Shown here: one piece after another, positions 36,699-45,813 of the stretch
Numbering within the stretch: the first letter of the stretch is position 1
Layout: each line of letters opens with the position of its first letter
NCBI GenBank assembly: GCA_947495975.1
Contig: CANMBE010000008.1
Coordinates: forward strand, 52,269-116,268
Reading direction: 5' to 3'
DNA: 64,000 nt
Origin: Ignavibacteria bacterium
GTDB lineage: Bacteria > Bacteroidota > Ignavibacteria > Kapaibacteriales > Kapaibacteriaceae
The notes under the pieces: generated by a model
What the model was told of the DNA's origin: nothing
The model's database searches: none
The model's input: the letters and a program-made list of their open reading frames with translations, nothing else
Position numbers and translations under genes: made by a program

Positions 36699-37273
36699 AA
36701 AACGAATTGCGAAAAGAGATACTTACGAAGAGAAGCAATGTCTCAAATGGCGATCGCGAGTTGTGGGATCAGCTCATTTTTGAACGAGCACACAAGCTTC
36801 GCTCATTTCAGCTGGCAAAACGCGTTCACATTTACCGATCTGTTGGCGATGAAGTTGAAACCACACCCTTCATCGAGTATGCGTGGGGAGTTGGGAAGCA
36901 AGTGTATGTGCCTCTTGTACCAGGGGGCAAGAGCTCAATGTTGCATTGCAGAGTTACGTGGCAAACTCAATGGCGCGAAGGCGCTTTTGGTATTCAAGAG
37001 CCCATCCCCGATAGTGTTGATGATGTGATTGATGAAGATTCGTTTTTTGATGAGCACTGCGCCATCATTGTACCGATTGTTGCATTTGACCGTACGTGCC
37101 ATCGTATCGGATATGGCAAAGGATTCTATGATAGATTCTTGCAGAACGCTCGAACTTCATCTATAGGCCTAGCCTATGAAATTCAGCGCGTTACAAACAT
37201 CGCTCATGATCTACACGATGTGCCGTTAACATGCGTTGCAACAGAAGAACGCTGGTATGTCCCATCCGTCTAG
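36695..37273 (+). CDS. 5-formyltetrahydrofolate cyclo-ligase
   Basis: A 192-aa enzyme (YgfA/MTHFS family) converting 5-formyl-THF to 5,10-methenyl-THF with ATP. It opens MKNELRKEILTKRSNVSNGD, has YRSVGDEVETTPF and ends with the ATP-binding signature RIGYGKGFYDRFL near residue 145 and DVPLT. Length is standard. It overlaps the EamA gene by ATGA. In several bacteria the gene sits near 6S RNA, but I saw no 6S-like structure here. Confidence 0.92.
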   Translation: MKNELRKEILTKRSNVSNGDRELWDQLIFERAHKLRSFQLAKRVHIYRSVGDEVETTPFIEYAWGVGKQVYVPLVPGGKSSMLHCRVTWQTQWREGAFGIQEPIPDSVDDVIDEDSFFDEHCAIIVPIVAFDRTCHRIGYGKGFYDRFLQNARTSSIGLAYEIQRVTNIAHDLHDVPLTCVATEERWYVPSV

Positions 37274-37802
37274 GAGCGCGTGATGTATTGAATCAGTCTG
37301 GTCATCGTTGTTCCTTGTTCATGTATCGGTGTACAAAGCCAAGTCTGTACAGATAAGAGTACTTCTCAACGTAACTGATCGTGCCGTGTCTGTGGGCCTC
37401 GTTAACTCTGGCAGATGGTGGGCCATCACGATGATTCATCGTGTGTATCGGGCTATAAAAGGCTTGGGCAGCGGAATAGTAGCCAAATGGTGAGATCTAA
37501 TAGTGCTGAGCACCCAGCTGGACGTGAGACTGGCCCTATAAGTTTTTCACACAACGGGGCAATAATGGTTTATAGTGGTGCCGATGGAGATAACTTTGTG
37601 ACACTCAACGGAAAGCGGTATGTGTGATAGGCTGCTGTCAATCTTAATGTGCCTAGCAATGTCTTAACAGATGGGTTGGCGGTGGGATGACGAGATGGGA
37701 CCGGTTATCTTCGATAGACGAACGAAAATACTGAAGGGGCGTGGCCTCGTTTCAGGACAACTCTTTCTTCTTGAATGCGACTAGACTATCAGTGAAAATG
37801 TT
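37274..37802 (+). pseudogene. Gene-poor stretch with decayed-looking coding fragments
   Basis: About 530 nt without a convincing intact gene. Short fragments in different frames look protein-like: at about 37530-37627 a segment GPISFSHNGAIMVYSGADGD followed by NFVTLNGKRYV and a stop, which resembles one blade of the SPDG-type propeller repeat. At 37671-37784 another fragment has GPVIFDRRTKILKGRGL and ends LFLLECD. Stops and frame changes separate them. This could be the remnant of a propeller-repeat protein gene or simply intergenic DNA; I lean weakly to a remnant. No hairpin terminator or promoter was recognised. Confidence 0.3.
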
Positions 37803-38321
37803 ATGAAATCTGCTGTTGTCAAATTTGAAATAGATGGTAAAGACCGTCGCGTCAATATGTCGGCAGACGGTTCTGTACAAAGCCAGAACGTGTCCGTTGT
37901 ACTTACACCTACGGATGTTCCAAACATGTGGAATTGGACCAATGGATCGTCTAATGTCCCTGTACACATCGTTAGTAACGGTATGAGTGCAGTTACAATC
38001 AGCATTCGTGGCTATTCGTATACGTCTAGCGTGTTTGTTGATCGCCACCATGATCTCCTAGACATACTCAACGCCTCACCGGCACAGAAGCAACGTGTAA
38101 CCCGACTGTCCGCACCAATGCCGGGTCTTTTGAAGTCGATCATGACAAAAGAAGGTGCCTCAGTTAAAAAGGGAGAGACACTTTTTATACTTGAAGCAAT
38201 GAAGATGGAAAACGCAATTAAAGCCCCTGTTGCTGGTGTTGTTCGTCAACTCACAGCCAAGGAGGGCATTGCTTTCGAAAAAGGGGCACCGCTTTGCGCT
38301 ATTGAGCCAAATGCGGAATAG
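37803..38321 (+). CDS. Biotinyl-domain protein (biotin carboxyl carrier)
   Basis: A 172-aa protein. The N-terminal 95 residues are a beta-rich segment without a recognised domain. The C-terminal 75 residues are a biotinyl/lipoyl domain with LSAPMPGLLKSIMTKEGASV and the biotinylation site EAMKMEN, the modified lysine being K134. Such proteins carry CO2 in propionyl-, acetyl- or methylcrotonyl-CoA carboxylases or decarboxylases. No biotin carboxylase gene is in the window; a matching carboxyltransferase lies about 10 kb downstream (48416-50080), so a functional pairing is possible but unproven. Confidence 0.88.
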   Translation: MKSAVVKFEIDGKDRRVNMSADGSVQSQNVSVVLTPTDVPNMWNWTNGSSNVPVHIVSNGMSAVTISIRGYSYTSSVFVDRHHDLLDILNASPAQKQRVTRLSAPMPGLLKSIMTKEGASVKKGETLFILEAMKMENAIKAPVAGVVRQLTAKEGIAFEKGAPLCAIEPNAE

Positions 38322-38345
38322 GCTATAGGGCTTAGGGCACAAGGC

Positions 38346-39269
38346 TTATTCTAAAAGCAATGTTTGCCATGCTTCTTCAATTTTTCCTTGGCGTATGTAT
38401 TGCTGAACGATGCGGTGTAGGGTAGTGCGATCTTCGTGATTACCATTTTTTAGCCATACATAAAGAGCACCTTGTGGCCGTTCGCATGCCAGCTCAGTTT
38501 CAATAGAATCTGCCTGGAACGATTCTTCAAACTGAGGGAATGTGCCATCAAGCATTGGTAAAACAGGGACGTATGCCAGTTGGGCTAGTTCATTACCGGT
38601 GAGGACAGTGCTTGTGCGAATGAGATAGGGCAATTCATCCATACCAATTGGAATATGAGGCGGCTGTGTTGCCTCAAAGAGCTCCGTTGTACGAGTGTAA
38701 TAGGCGTCTCCCATCCGGCCCACGAGATCCATGCCGCGTGGATCAACACGACCGTTGACCATTACCGTGTCTGCCACATGAAATGCCACAACCTCTAAGA
38801 GCATGAGGTTCCCATTGCCCCCTATATCGCGACGAAGCTCGATGTTCTCTATAAGGCGGCACTCCATTGTATACGGCGATTCTGCAACGCTTGGAGGGGC
38901 AACAACAACTGAAGGTCTCTTTGTAAAGCCCGCCTTTGCATACTCATCTACATCACTCGCGAATGCAGCCGAAGTGAGATTCATAGAATGAACCATCGAA
39001 TACGAAACCGCGCTGATTGTGCATTCTCCGGTAGCCAGAATATTTAGCCATGTGTGCTTTGCGAGACCCGTTTTTGCAGCAATTGCTGGTCCAATAGCCA
39101 CTATTGGTGGGTTTGACGCATAGGCGTTGTAAAATGAAAAGGGGCTCAAATTTACGTTTCCCTCGGCGTCAACGGAGGTAACAAACGCTATGGGACGCGG
39201 GGACACGCCACTTAGCAGGAGTTGGTGGCGATCTCGATGTGACAGGTCACTTGGCAGAATTGTGCGCAT
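38346..39269 (-). CDS. Flavin reductase family protein
   Basis: A 307-aa protein. The N-terminal 200 residues form the FMN-binding split-barrel flavin reductase domain (SGVSPRPIAFVTSVDAEGNV, LSPFSFYNAYASNPP, KHTWLNILATGECTISAVS). A C-terminal extension of about 100 residues, ending GKIEEAWQTLLLE, has no recognised motif. The family reduces FMN with NAD(P)H or acts as a flavin-dependent oxidoreductase. In-frame starts further upstream (39395 and 39323) add unconserved residues; the ATG at 39269 (MRTILPSDLSHRDRHQ) is preferred. It is divergent from the peptide-importer operon. Confidence 0.85.
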   Translation of the reverse strand: MRTILPSDLSHRDRHQLLLSGVSPRPIAFVTSVDAEGNVNLSPFSFYNAYASNPPIVAIGPAIAAKTGLAKHTWLNILATGECTISAVSYSMVHSMNLTSAAFASDVDEYAKAGFTKRPSVVVAPPSVAESPYTMECRLIENIELRRDIGGNGNLMLLEVVAFHVADTVMVNGRVDPRGMDLVGRMGDAYYTRTTELFEATQPPHIPIGMDELPYLIRTSTVLTGNELAQLAYVPVLPMLDGTFPQFEESFQADSIETELACERPQGALYVWLKNGNHEDRTTLHRIVQQYIRQGKIEEAWQTLLLE

Positions 39270-39339
39270 TGGCAGAATAGGGGACAGTAGTGGTGGCAAG
39301 AAAGTGCAAGTTCGGTCATTCATACGCTCACAGCAAATA

Positions 39340-39371
39340 TTGCCTGTGGCTGAGTGTTCCGTGTATATTTG
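39340..39371 (+). promoter_or_regulatory. Promoter for the peptide ABC importer operon
   Basis: TTG at 39340-39342 (in TATTG), a 21-nt spacer, then TATATTTG at 39364-39371, an exact TAnnTTTG. Predicted start is near 39378, 35 nt before the ATG at 39413. It is among the best-formed sites in the window. Confidence 0.6.
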
Positions 39372-39412
39372 CCTCTCGATAACACGTCGCAACAACAGTC
39401 GTAAGGATTTTC

Positions 39413-41383
39413 ATGTTCCAGCGCATTCAGACCGGTTGGCTTGTAGGTAGCATCGTAGCGATAACAATTGTCGCGCTACTGTTCTTAACTGGCTGTGGAC
39501 GCCGCTCTCAACAGAGTATAACGTCCGAGATCAAGAATGTTTGGAAGAAATACGAGACTCCGACTGGCGCCGACCCACGTGTGGCAGATACACTGGGCGG
39601 TGCAGGCTTTGAAAAGGTCGCAGAAGCCCTTGGATACATGACGTACGTGGTAAAACCCGAAGATGAGAAGTATTTCGGTGATTCAAGAGCCGTAAAGGGT
39701 GGGGAGATTACCATCGGAGAAATGACCTTCCCAACAACGTTCCGGCCAGAGGGTCAAGGCTCTTCTTTGGTTGTCAACACTGAGATGAAGGGATATGTCT
39801 ACGAAACGCTGCTAGGACAACACCCAATTACACGTGAGTACATGTCATCTCTTGCAACTCACTGGAAAGTAAGCGCAGATAAGAAGACGTTCACATTCCG
39901 CATCGATCCAAACGCACGCTGGTCAGATGGCAAACCCGTTATTGCACAAGATGTAGTTTCAAGTTGGAAGATAATGGTTGATCCAGGTATCCTAGAGCCA
40001 TCCGCAAATCTTGTGTATGATAAGTTTGAGCAGCCTGTAGCCTTGAGTAAATACATCGTGCAAGTAATGTGCAAGACTGTCAATTTCCGGAACCTTCTCT
40101 ACTTCGGTACTTCCATGATCATCTACCCTGATCATGAAATTGGAAACATCACCGGCAAGGAATTTCTCGAGAAGTATAACTTCAATATGCCCGCAGGCAC
40201 AGGCGCATACTTTCTGGCAGAGAAAGAAATCAAAGCCGGCAATGGTTGGAGGCTCACACGCCGACCAGACTATTGGGCTAAGGACTACGTAACGTCAAAA
40301 AACACAGCAAACTTTGACTATGTCAATTATCTCGTAGTAAAGGACAACGCAAGTTTACTATATGAGAAGTTTAAAGGTGGAGACATTGATCTTTTTCGAT
40401 TCAGTATGGCAACAACTGAAAAGTGGGTAAAGGATACTGACTACGAGGCTATTAAGAATGGTTGGGTTCGTCGGTATAGGTTCTTTAACAACGGGCCAAT
40501 GGGTACCAACGGAGTCACATTTAACATGCGTCGCCCTCCGTTTGATGACATTCGAGTCCGCAAGGCATTCAACATGTTATATCCGCGTGAAACGGTTGTA
40601 GAGAAGCTGTTGTATAACGAGTATGAGATATACGACACAGATTATCCAAACACTCCGTATTCGAGCAAGGCAAATCCAAAGGTTCAATATGACCCTGCGG
40701 GTGCTGCGAAACTGTTGTCAGATGCAGGATGGACACAGCGAAACAACGATGGTCTCCTCGTGAAGAATGGCAAACCGTTCGTCTTAGAAGTTGCGATTTC
40801 CAAATTAGAAGAACGTTGGATGACTCCGTATCAAGAAGAGCTTCGCAAAATAGGAATAGACCTTAAGCTCAAGTTTATGGATTGGAATGCCATCATCAAG
40901 AACATTGACGAGCGCAACTTTCAACTCTTCTCGTACGGTTATTCAGGACTTGTAACACCAAATCCAGAGACATCGCTCAAGAGCTCGCTTGCAGATAAGA
41001 ACGATAACAACAACGTGCAGGGCTTCAAGAATGCTCGCGTGGATGAACTCTTGCCGATCTACGACACAACATTTAATGTTGCGGAACAGATCAAGATCAT
41101 CAACGAGATTGATCGTATTACATATGACTATCACATGAAGAGTCATTGGTGGAATCCAAAGGGGATTCGTCTAGCCGTATGGGATAAGTTTGGAATGCCA
41201 GAATATGGCATCAGTCGGTTTACACAACTTAGTTTTGTGTTTGGTACAGCGGGGCTCACCTGGTGGTTTGATGCAGACAAGGCAAACGCAATTGCCGAGG
41301 CAAAGAAGAGCAAGAAAGACTTAGGCGGAAACAAGAACATTATTGAGTTCACGTTCTGGCGTGATTTTAACGAGACGAAATAA
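39413..41383 (+). CDS. Oligopeptide-binding lipoprotein (SBP family 5, YejA/OppA-like)
   Basis: A 656-aa extracytoplasmic solute-binding protein. It has a lipoprotein signal with lipobox FLTGC (residues about 24-28), so it is anchored in the membrane facing the periplasm. Family 5 features are FRIDPNARWSDGKPVIAQDV near residue 165, NMRRPPFDDIRVRKAFNMLY near 370 and YDPAGAAKLLSDAGW near 430. The 656-aa length and the FNMRRPPFDD pattern are closer to YejA than to OppA (about 540 aa). It delivers peptides to the downstream permease and heads a five-gene operon with its own promoter. Confidence 0.9.
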   Translation: MFQRIQTGWLVGSIVAITIVALLFLTGCGRRSQQSITSEIKNVWKKYETPTGADPRVADTLGGAGFEKVAEALGYMTYVVKPEDEKYFGDSRAVKGGEITIGEMTFPTTFRPEGQGSSLVVNTEMKGYVYETLLGQHPITREYMSSLATHWKVSADKKTFTFRIDPNARWSDGKPVIAQDVVSSWKIMVDPGILEPSANLVYDKFEQPVALSKYIVQVMCKTVNFRNLLYFGTSMIIYPDHEIGNITGKEFLEKYNFNMPAGTGAYFLAEKEIKAGNGWRLTRRPDYWAKDYVTSKNTANFDYVNYLVVKDNASLLYEKFKGGDIDLFRFSMATTEKWVKDTDYEAIKNGWVRRYRFFNNGPMGTNGVTFNMRRPPFDDIRVRKAFNMLYPRETVVEKLLYNEYEIYDTDYPNTPYSSKANPKVQYDPAGAAKLLSDAGWTQRNNDGLLVKNGKPFVLEVAISKLEERWMTPYQEELRKIGIDLKLKFMDWNAIIKNIDERNFQLFSYGYSGLVTPNPETSLKSSLADKNDNNNVQGFKNARVDELLPIYDTTFNVAEQIKIINEIDRITYDYHMKSHWWNPKGIRLAVWDKFGMPEYGISRFTQLSFVFGTAGLTWWFDADKANAIAEAKKSKKDLGGNKNIIEFTFWRDFNETK

Positions 41384-41391
41384 CCAGCCAG

Positions 41392-42627
41392 ATGATCCAA
41401 TACATTATTCGACGATTACTGCTTACAATTCCGACGTTCTTTGGGGCGACGCTTGTTGTGTTTTTTATCGTTCAGTTTGCTCCTGGCGGACCATACGAAC
41501 AACAACTCAATGCTCTGAGAAAGGGGCAGGGGGCTGAGGGCGGCGGTTCAGCAATTGGTGCAGAAACGATGGCCATTCCTCCAAGCCAGCTCGAAGCACT
41601 TCAACGGTATTATCAGGTAAACGAACCTGTCTGGAAACGGTATCTCATTTGGTTAGGCGTAGTGCCTCGTCCAACAAACGATTACTTAGCCGAGGTTGGT
41701 GAAGAACGTAATGTTGGAGGTGGCTTTCGTGTTGTCATCCGAAAGGATGCCGCGGATGTTTATCAGGTCTATACGCCTGAAGATCCATCAACGCCACTAA
41801 CAGATTGGTTTGTTGACCCATCTTCAAAAGAAAATAGTTTATGGGTATACCAACGGGAAATGTCTGGGATATTCACTCTTGATTTTGGGATTTCACAGCA
41901 ATACCGTAAGCCAGTTACAGAACTCATTCGTGAGCGTCTTCCAGTCTCGATGCAGTTTGGTCTGATCAGTTTTGTCATCACGTATGTGGTTTGCTTCTTT
42001 CTCGGAACACAAAAAGCACTTGGACATGGTAGTAAGTTCGATGTGATTTCATCAAGCTTGGTCTTTATCGCATACTCAGTCCCTGGATGGGCATTGGGTG
42101 GCGTGCTCTTAGTCGTACTGGGTGGTGGATCGGCTTTGGCATGGTTCCCAACTGGTGGTTTTCAATCGAATGACTATGAATCAATCACTGCTCTTGAAAA
42201 AGTGGTAGACAGAGCATGGTACTTTGTTTTGCCAACCATTGCTTATACGTTGGGCGGATTTGCATCGATTACGTTACTGATGAAGAATTCTTTGCTCGAC
42301 ACGTTGAGTCAAGATTTTATTCGAACAGCATATGCTAAGGGTCTCCGAGAAAACCGGGTTGTATGGTTACACGCAATGCGAAATTCAGTCATTCCGCTCG
42401 TTGCGTCTATCGGTGGAATCATCGGCATCTTCCTTGCAGGAAACTACCTTGTAGAATATGCATTCAATATTGATGGGATTGGGCGATTGTCTTTTGAGGC
42501 AATTCGATCCAGAGACTTTAATGTGGTCTTTGCATTCGCTGTGATTTCAATTATGATTACACTCGTTGGATCTATCATTTCTGATTTTATGCTTGCACTT
42601 GTTGATCCACGCATTCGGTTCTCTTGA
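41392..42627 (+). CDS. Peptide ABC transporter permease, OppB/YejB type
   Basis: A 411-aa permease. Helix 1 (IIRRLLLTIPTFFGATLVVF, with IVQFAPGG following) is standard. About 140 periplasmic residues then separate it from helix 2 (about 185-205), longer than in OppB/DppB (306-340 aa total). The binding-protein-dependent transport core follows, with the EAA-like loop IRTAYAKGLRENRVVWLHAM near residue 310. The insertion includes a glycine-rich stretch (GQGAEGGGSAIG). It starts 8 nt after the binding-protein gene. The enlarged periplasmic loop may be an additional docking surface for the binding protein. Confidence 0.9.
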   Translation: MIQYIIRRLLLTIPTFFGATLVVFFIVQFAPGGPYEQQLNALRKGQGAEGGGSAIGAETMAIPPSQLEALQRYYQVNEPVWKRYLIWLGVVPRPTNDYLAEVGEERNVGGGFRVVIRKDAADVYQVYTPEDPSTPLTDWFVDPSSKENSLWVYQREMSGIFTLDFGISQQYRKPVTELIRERLPVSMQFGLISFVITYVVCFFLGTQKALGHGSKFDVISSSLVFIAYSVPGWALGGVLLVVLGGGSALAWFPTGGFQSNDYESITALEKVVDRAWYFVLPTIAYTLGGFASITLLMKNSLLDTLSQDFIRTAYAKGLRENRVVWLHAMRNSVIPLVASIGGIIGIFLAGNYLVEYAFNIDGIGRLSFEAIRSRDFNVVFAFAVISIMITLVGSIISDFMLALVDPRIRFS

Positions 42628-42631
42628 TCTT

Positions 42632-43747
42632 ATGGCAAAAGCAACAACATCACTCTCGATCAATCAGCGCCGTTGGAATAAATTCAAGGGGATGCGCAGA
42701 GGGTATTATTCGATGATCCTTCTGCTTGGTGGATATGTACTTTCATTCTTCCTGCCGCTACTCGTTAGCAATATGCCCGTGCTGGTTAGCTATCAGGGTG
42801 AGTGGTCTTCACCAGCCTTACGCGGATTTCTGGCGTCGATTCCGCTTGTAGGTGGAATTGCTCCCTCTAGTTTTGACCCTGCAGAAAAATATGGCGAAGT
42901 TGGTGTAAAGGGCGAAGCGAACTATCGACTGCTTCAAGAGAAGTGGGAAGCAAGTGGTTCCGAGAACTATATCATCATGCCTCTTTATCCTTTTGGTCCA
43001 AACGAGGATATAGGTGTTGACGGTAATGAGAGTTTTGTTGAGCCGATGATGAGCGATGGGAATGGACTCGTACGTCCGTTTGGGACCGACAACAACGGAC
43101 GAGATGTTTTGGCACGCATGACGTATGGTTTCCAAGTGTCTATGTCATTTGCACTCCTGATTGCGATTCTTGAATACCTCATCGGTATACCTCTTGGCGC
43201 AGTGATGGGATATTTTGGCGGATTCACAGACCTAACCTTGCAGCGATTCATGGAGATATGGTCAGCTCTGCCATTTCTCTTCCTTATCATCATCATCGTT
43301 TCATTTGTAACACCAACGTTTTCATTACTTGTATTCCTACTCGTCATCTTTTTGTGGCTTAGTATAGCAACGCAGATGCGCGCCCAGTTTTATCGAGAGC
43401 GTTCGAGAGACTATGTAGCGGCCGCCGTTTCAATCGGCGTACCAACGCGATCAATCCTTGTAAAGCATATACTGCCTAACACGCTTGTTCCGATCATCAC
43501 ATTTTTCCCCTTCGCGCTTGTTGGTGGTATAAGCGCTCTCGTTTCGCTCGACTACCTAGGATTTGGAATGCCTCCACCAACACCGTCGTGGGGTCAAATG
43601 ATTAGTGTAGGACTAGAGAACATCACACGCTATTGGCTTGTTGTTGTTCCGTTTGGTGCAATGTTTTTAACGCTTACGCTTGTTGTGTTTATTGGCGAAG
43701 GGATTCGCGAAGCATTCGATCCAAAAGTGTTTTCGCGTTTGCGATAG
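42632..43747 (+). CDS. Peptide ABC transporter permease, OppC/YejE type
   Basis: A 371-aa permease, longer than OppC/DppC (about 300). A basic N-terminus (NQRRWNKFKGMRRGY) and helix 1 are followed by a periplasmic insertion of roughly 120 residues that leads into FGTDNNGRDVLARMTYGFQV, the conserved motif of OppC-type permeases. The remaining helices contain the EAA-like YVAAAVSIGVPTRSILVKHI. The ATG at 42632 lies 4 nt after oppB; a longer frame starting inside oppB is not credible. Both permeases carry enlarged first periplasmic loops, as in YejB/YejE systems. Confidence 0.9.
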   Translation: MAKATTSLSINQRRWNKFKGMRRGYYSMILLLGGYVLSFFLPLLVSNMPVLVSYQGEWSSPALRGFLASIPLVGGIAPSSFDPAEKYGEVGVKGEANYRLLQEKWEASGSENYIIMPLYPFGPNEDIGVDGNESFVEPMMSDGNGLVRPFGTDNNGRDVLARMTYGFQVSMSFALLIAILEYLIGIPLGAVMGYFGGFTDLTLQRFMEIWSALPFLFLIIIIVSFVTPTFSLLVFLLVIFLWLSIATQMRAQFYRERSRDYVAAAVSIGVPTRSILVKHILPNTLVPIITFFPFALVGGISALVSLDYLGFGMPPPTPSWGQMISVGLENITRYWLVVVPFGAMFLTLTLVVFIGEGIREAFDPKVFSRLR

Positions 43748-43783
43748 ATACGCCCCCTTCTCACGTATCAATTGGTGCTTTTA

Positions 43784-44785
43784 GTGACTAATGAAAAACT
43801 CGTAGAAGTCAAGGACCTCAAAACGTACTTCAATATTGAAGGGACGATGGCCAAGGCCGTTGATGGTATCTCGTTCGACATCTATAAGGGTGAAGTGCTT
43901 GGTATTGTTGGCGAGTCCGGTTCTGGCAAGTCTGTGACTGCGCTTTCTTTGATGAAACTCATACCTGATCCTCCTGGGAAGATTGTTGGAGGAGAGATTC
44001 TTTTTAAGGGTAGAGACATCGTCAAACTATCATACGAAGACATGTATGAGATTCGGGGACGAGAGATTGCGATGATCTTTCAAGAGCCCATGACGTCTCT
44101 CAACCCAGTATTTCGCGTTGGCATGCAAATAGCGGAAGTTCTTCAAGCTCACCTAAGGATCTCAGAGAAAGAGTCGGTCGCTCAAGCAATTGACCTTTTG
44201 CGATCCGTTGGAATTCCTGATCCGGAAATGCGGATCAACGATTATCCGCATCAATTTTCAGGGGGCATGCGTCAGCGTGTGATGATTGCCATTGCCCTTG
44301 CGTGTAATCCTTCCGTACTTATTGCTGATGAGCCAACAACAGCGCTGGACGTAACAATTCAAGCTCAGATTCTAGATCTCATGTTAGAACTCAAGCAGCG
44401 TAGAAAAGATGCTGCGATTGTTTTGATAACGCATGACCTAGCAGTGGTTGCTGAGATGTGTCAGCGTGTGATTGTAATGTATGGTGGTAAGATTCAGGAA
44501 GTTGCTTCGGTGGAAGAACTCTTTGCAACGCCACTTCATCCATATACCGTTGGTCTCCTGGCCTCAATTCCACGACCGGATATGGAATCGAAAGGCCACA
44601 ATCGTCTCAAAGCCATACCTGGTAACGTACCAAGCATTATGAATCTTCCAATTGGCTGCAAGTTTTGCACGCGATGTCCCGTTAAAATTGAAAAGTGTGA
44701 TACAGTTGAGCCACCATTGCTTGAGATTACACCTGATCACTTTGTTCGGTGTCACCTGGTTATTCCTCAGGGCGGTGTTCAATGA
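43784..44785 (+). CDS. oppD: Peptide ABC transporter ATPase, OppD type
   Basis: A 333-aa ATPase with Walker [12 protein letters not shown] near residue 40, signature [12 protein letters not shown] near 155, Walker [13 protein letters not shown] near 175 and the H-loop [11 protein letters not shown]. The C-terminal oligo_HPY extension has the cysteine cluster [14 protein letters not shown], the type that can hold an iron-sulfur cluster in related ATPases. The start is uncertain: GTG at 43784 (shown) or TTG/GTG at 43772/43775; no ATG fits and no clear Shine-Dalgarno was seen. Its stop overlaps oppF by ATGA. Confidence 0.9.
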   Translation: MTNEKLVEVKDLKTYFNIEGTMAKAVDGISFDIYKGEVLGIVGESGSGKSVTALSLMKLIPDPPGKIVGGEILFKGRDIVKLSYEDMYEIRGREIAMIFQEPMTSLNPVFRVGMQIAEVLQAHLRISEKESVAQAIDLLRSVGIPDPEMRINDYPHQFSGGMRQRVMIAIALACNPSVLIADEPTTALDVTIQAQILDLMLELKQRRKDAAIVLITHDLAVVAEMCQRVIVMYGGKIQEVASVEELFATPLHPYTVGLLASIPRPDMESKGHNRLKAIPGNVPSIMNLPIGCKFCTRCPVKIEKCDTVEPPLLEITPDHFVRCHLVIPQGGVQ

Positions 44786-45786
44786 GTGAACCTCTTCTAG
44801 AAGTAAAGAATTTGCGCGTGCGCTTTCCTGTACACGGCGGCATATTGCAGCGTAAAGTTGGCAGTGTCAATGCAGTGGATGGTGTCTCATTCACAATTGA
44901 GCGCGGAGAGACCCTTGGGCTTGTTGGAGAGTCTGGCTGTGGTAAGACCACCGTTGGTCGTGCACTGATTAACATCCTCAAGCACGTTGCACCTGGTGTG
45001 GAGTTAGATGGAGAGGTAGTCTACGTAGACAAGGATGGCAAGCGTACAGACCTTTTACACTTGTCGAAGCGTGATATGATTCCGTTTCGTTCTAAGATTC
45101 AAATGATCTTTCAAGATCCGTATTCATCTTTGAACGCCCGGCTCTCAGTAAAACAAATCATTGCAGAGCCCCTTGAAATTCATAACCCTGAAATGTCAAA
45201 GAAGGAAGTTGATGACAAGGTTATGTGGCTTCTTGAGCGTGTTGGCCTCCAGCCGGAATATGCCGGCAGGTATCCGCACGAATTTTCTGGTGGGCAACGC
45301 CAGCGTATTGGTATTGCCCGCGCTTTGGCGACTAACCCTGACCTCATCATTTGCGATGAGCCAGTTTCTGCCCTTGACGTATCGGTGCAAGCGCAAGTGA
45401 TCAACTTGATGGAAGACTTGCAAAAAGAGTTCGGAATGTCGTATCTCTTCATTGCACATGATCTATCAGTGGTCTACCATATTTCAAAGCGTATCGCAGT
45501 TATGTACCTTGGTAACCTCGTGGAACTTGGTACAGCGAATCAAGTCTACTTTGATCCTGTTCACCCATATTCTCGTGCACTGTTGTCCTCTGTACCAGTG
45601 CCAGATCCCACGCGCAAGAATGTAAAGCGTGTTGTATTGCAAGGCGATATACCTACACCACTCAATAAGCCGTCTGGATGTGGCTTCCGCACACGTTGTC
45701 CAGTTGCGCAAGTAGAGTGTGCGGCGAACGTTCCGCAACTTCTGGCAAAGGATAATGGGGCTCTTGTGGCATGTCCGTATGCGTAA
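44782..45786 (+). CDS. oppF: Peptide ABC transporter ATPase, OppF type
   Basis: A 334-aa ATPase that pairs with the preceding OppD-type subunit to power import. Walker [15 protein letters not shown] is near residue 50, signature [15 protein letters not shown] near 175, Walker [13 protein letters not shown] near 195 and the H-loop [11 protein letters not shown]. The C-terminal oligo_HPY domain has [14 protein letters not shown], with fewer cysteines than its partner. The ATG overlaps the oppD stop; a longer in-frame start inside oppD is not needed. It is the last gene of the importer operon and converges on the TraB/GumN gene. Confidence 0.92.
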   Translation: MSEPLLEVKNLRVRFPVHGGILQRKVGSVNAVDGVSFTIERGETLGLVGESGCGKTTVGRALINILKHVAPGVELDGEVVYVDKDGKRTDLLHLSKRDMIPFRSKIQMIFQDPYSSLNARLSVKQIIAEPLEIHNPEMSKKEVDDKVMWLLERVGLQPEYAGRYPHEFSGGQRQRIGIARALATNPDLIICDEPVSALDVSVQAQVINLMEDLQKEFGMSYLFIAHDLSVVYHISKRIAVMYLGNLVELGTANQVYFDPVHPYSRALLSSVPVPDPTRKNVKRVVLQGDIPTPLNKPSGCGFRTRCPVAQVECAANVPQLLAKDNGALVACPYA

Positions 45787-45813
45787 CGTTTCTTCTCGTG
45801 GTCTTGATGGCGT

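Noticed and set aside
37308..37627. Two overlapping 60-70-aa frames in the gap before the biotinyl protein
   Set aside because: No start signal, no complete domain and stops on both sides; treated as possible remnants, not genes.
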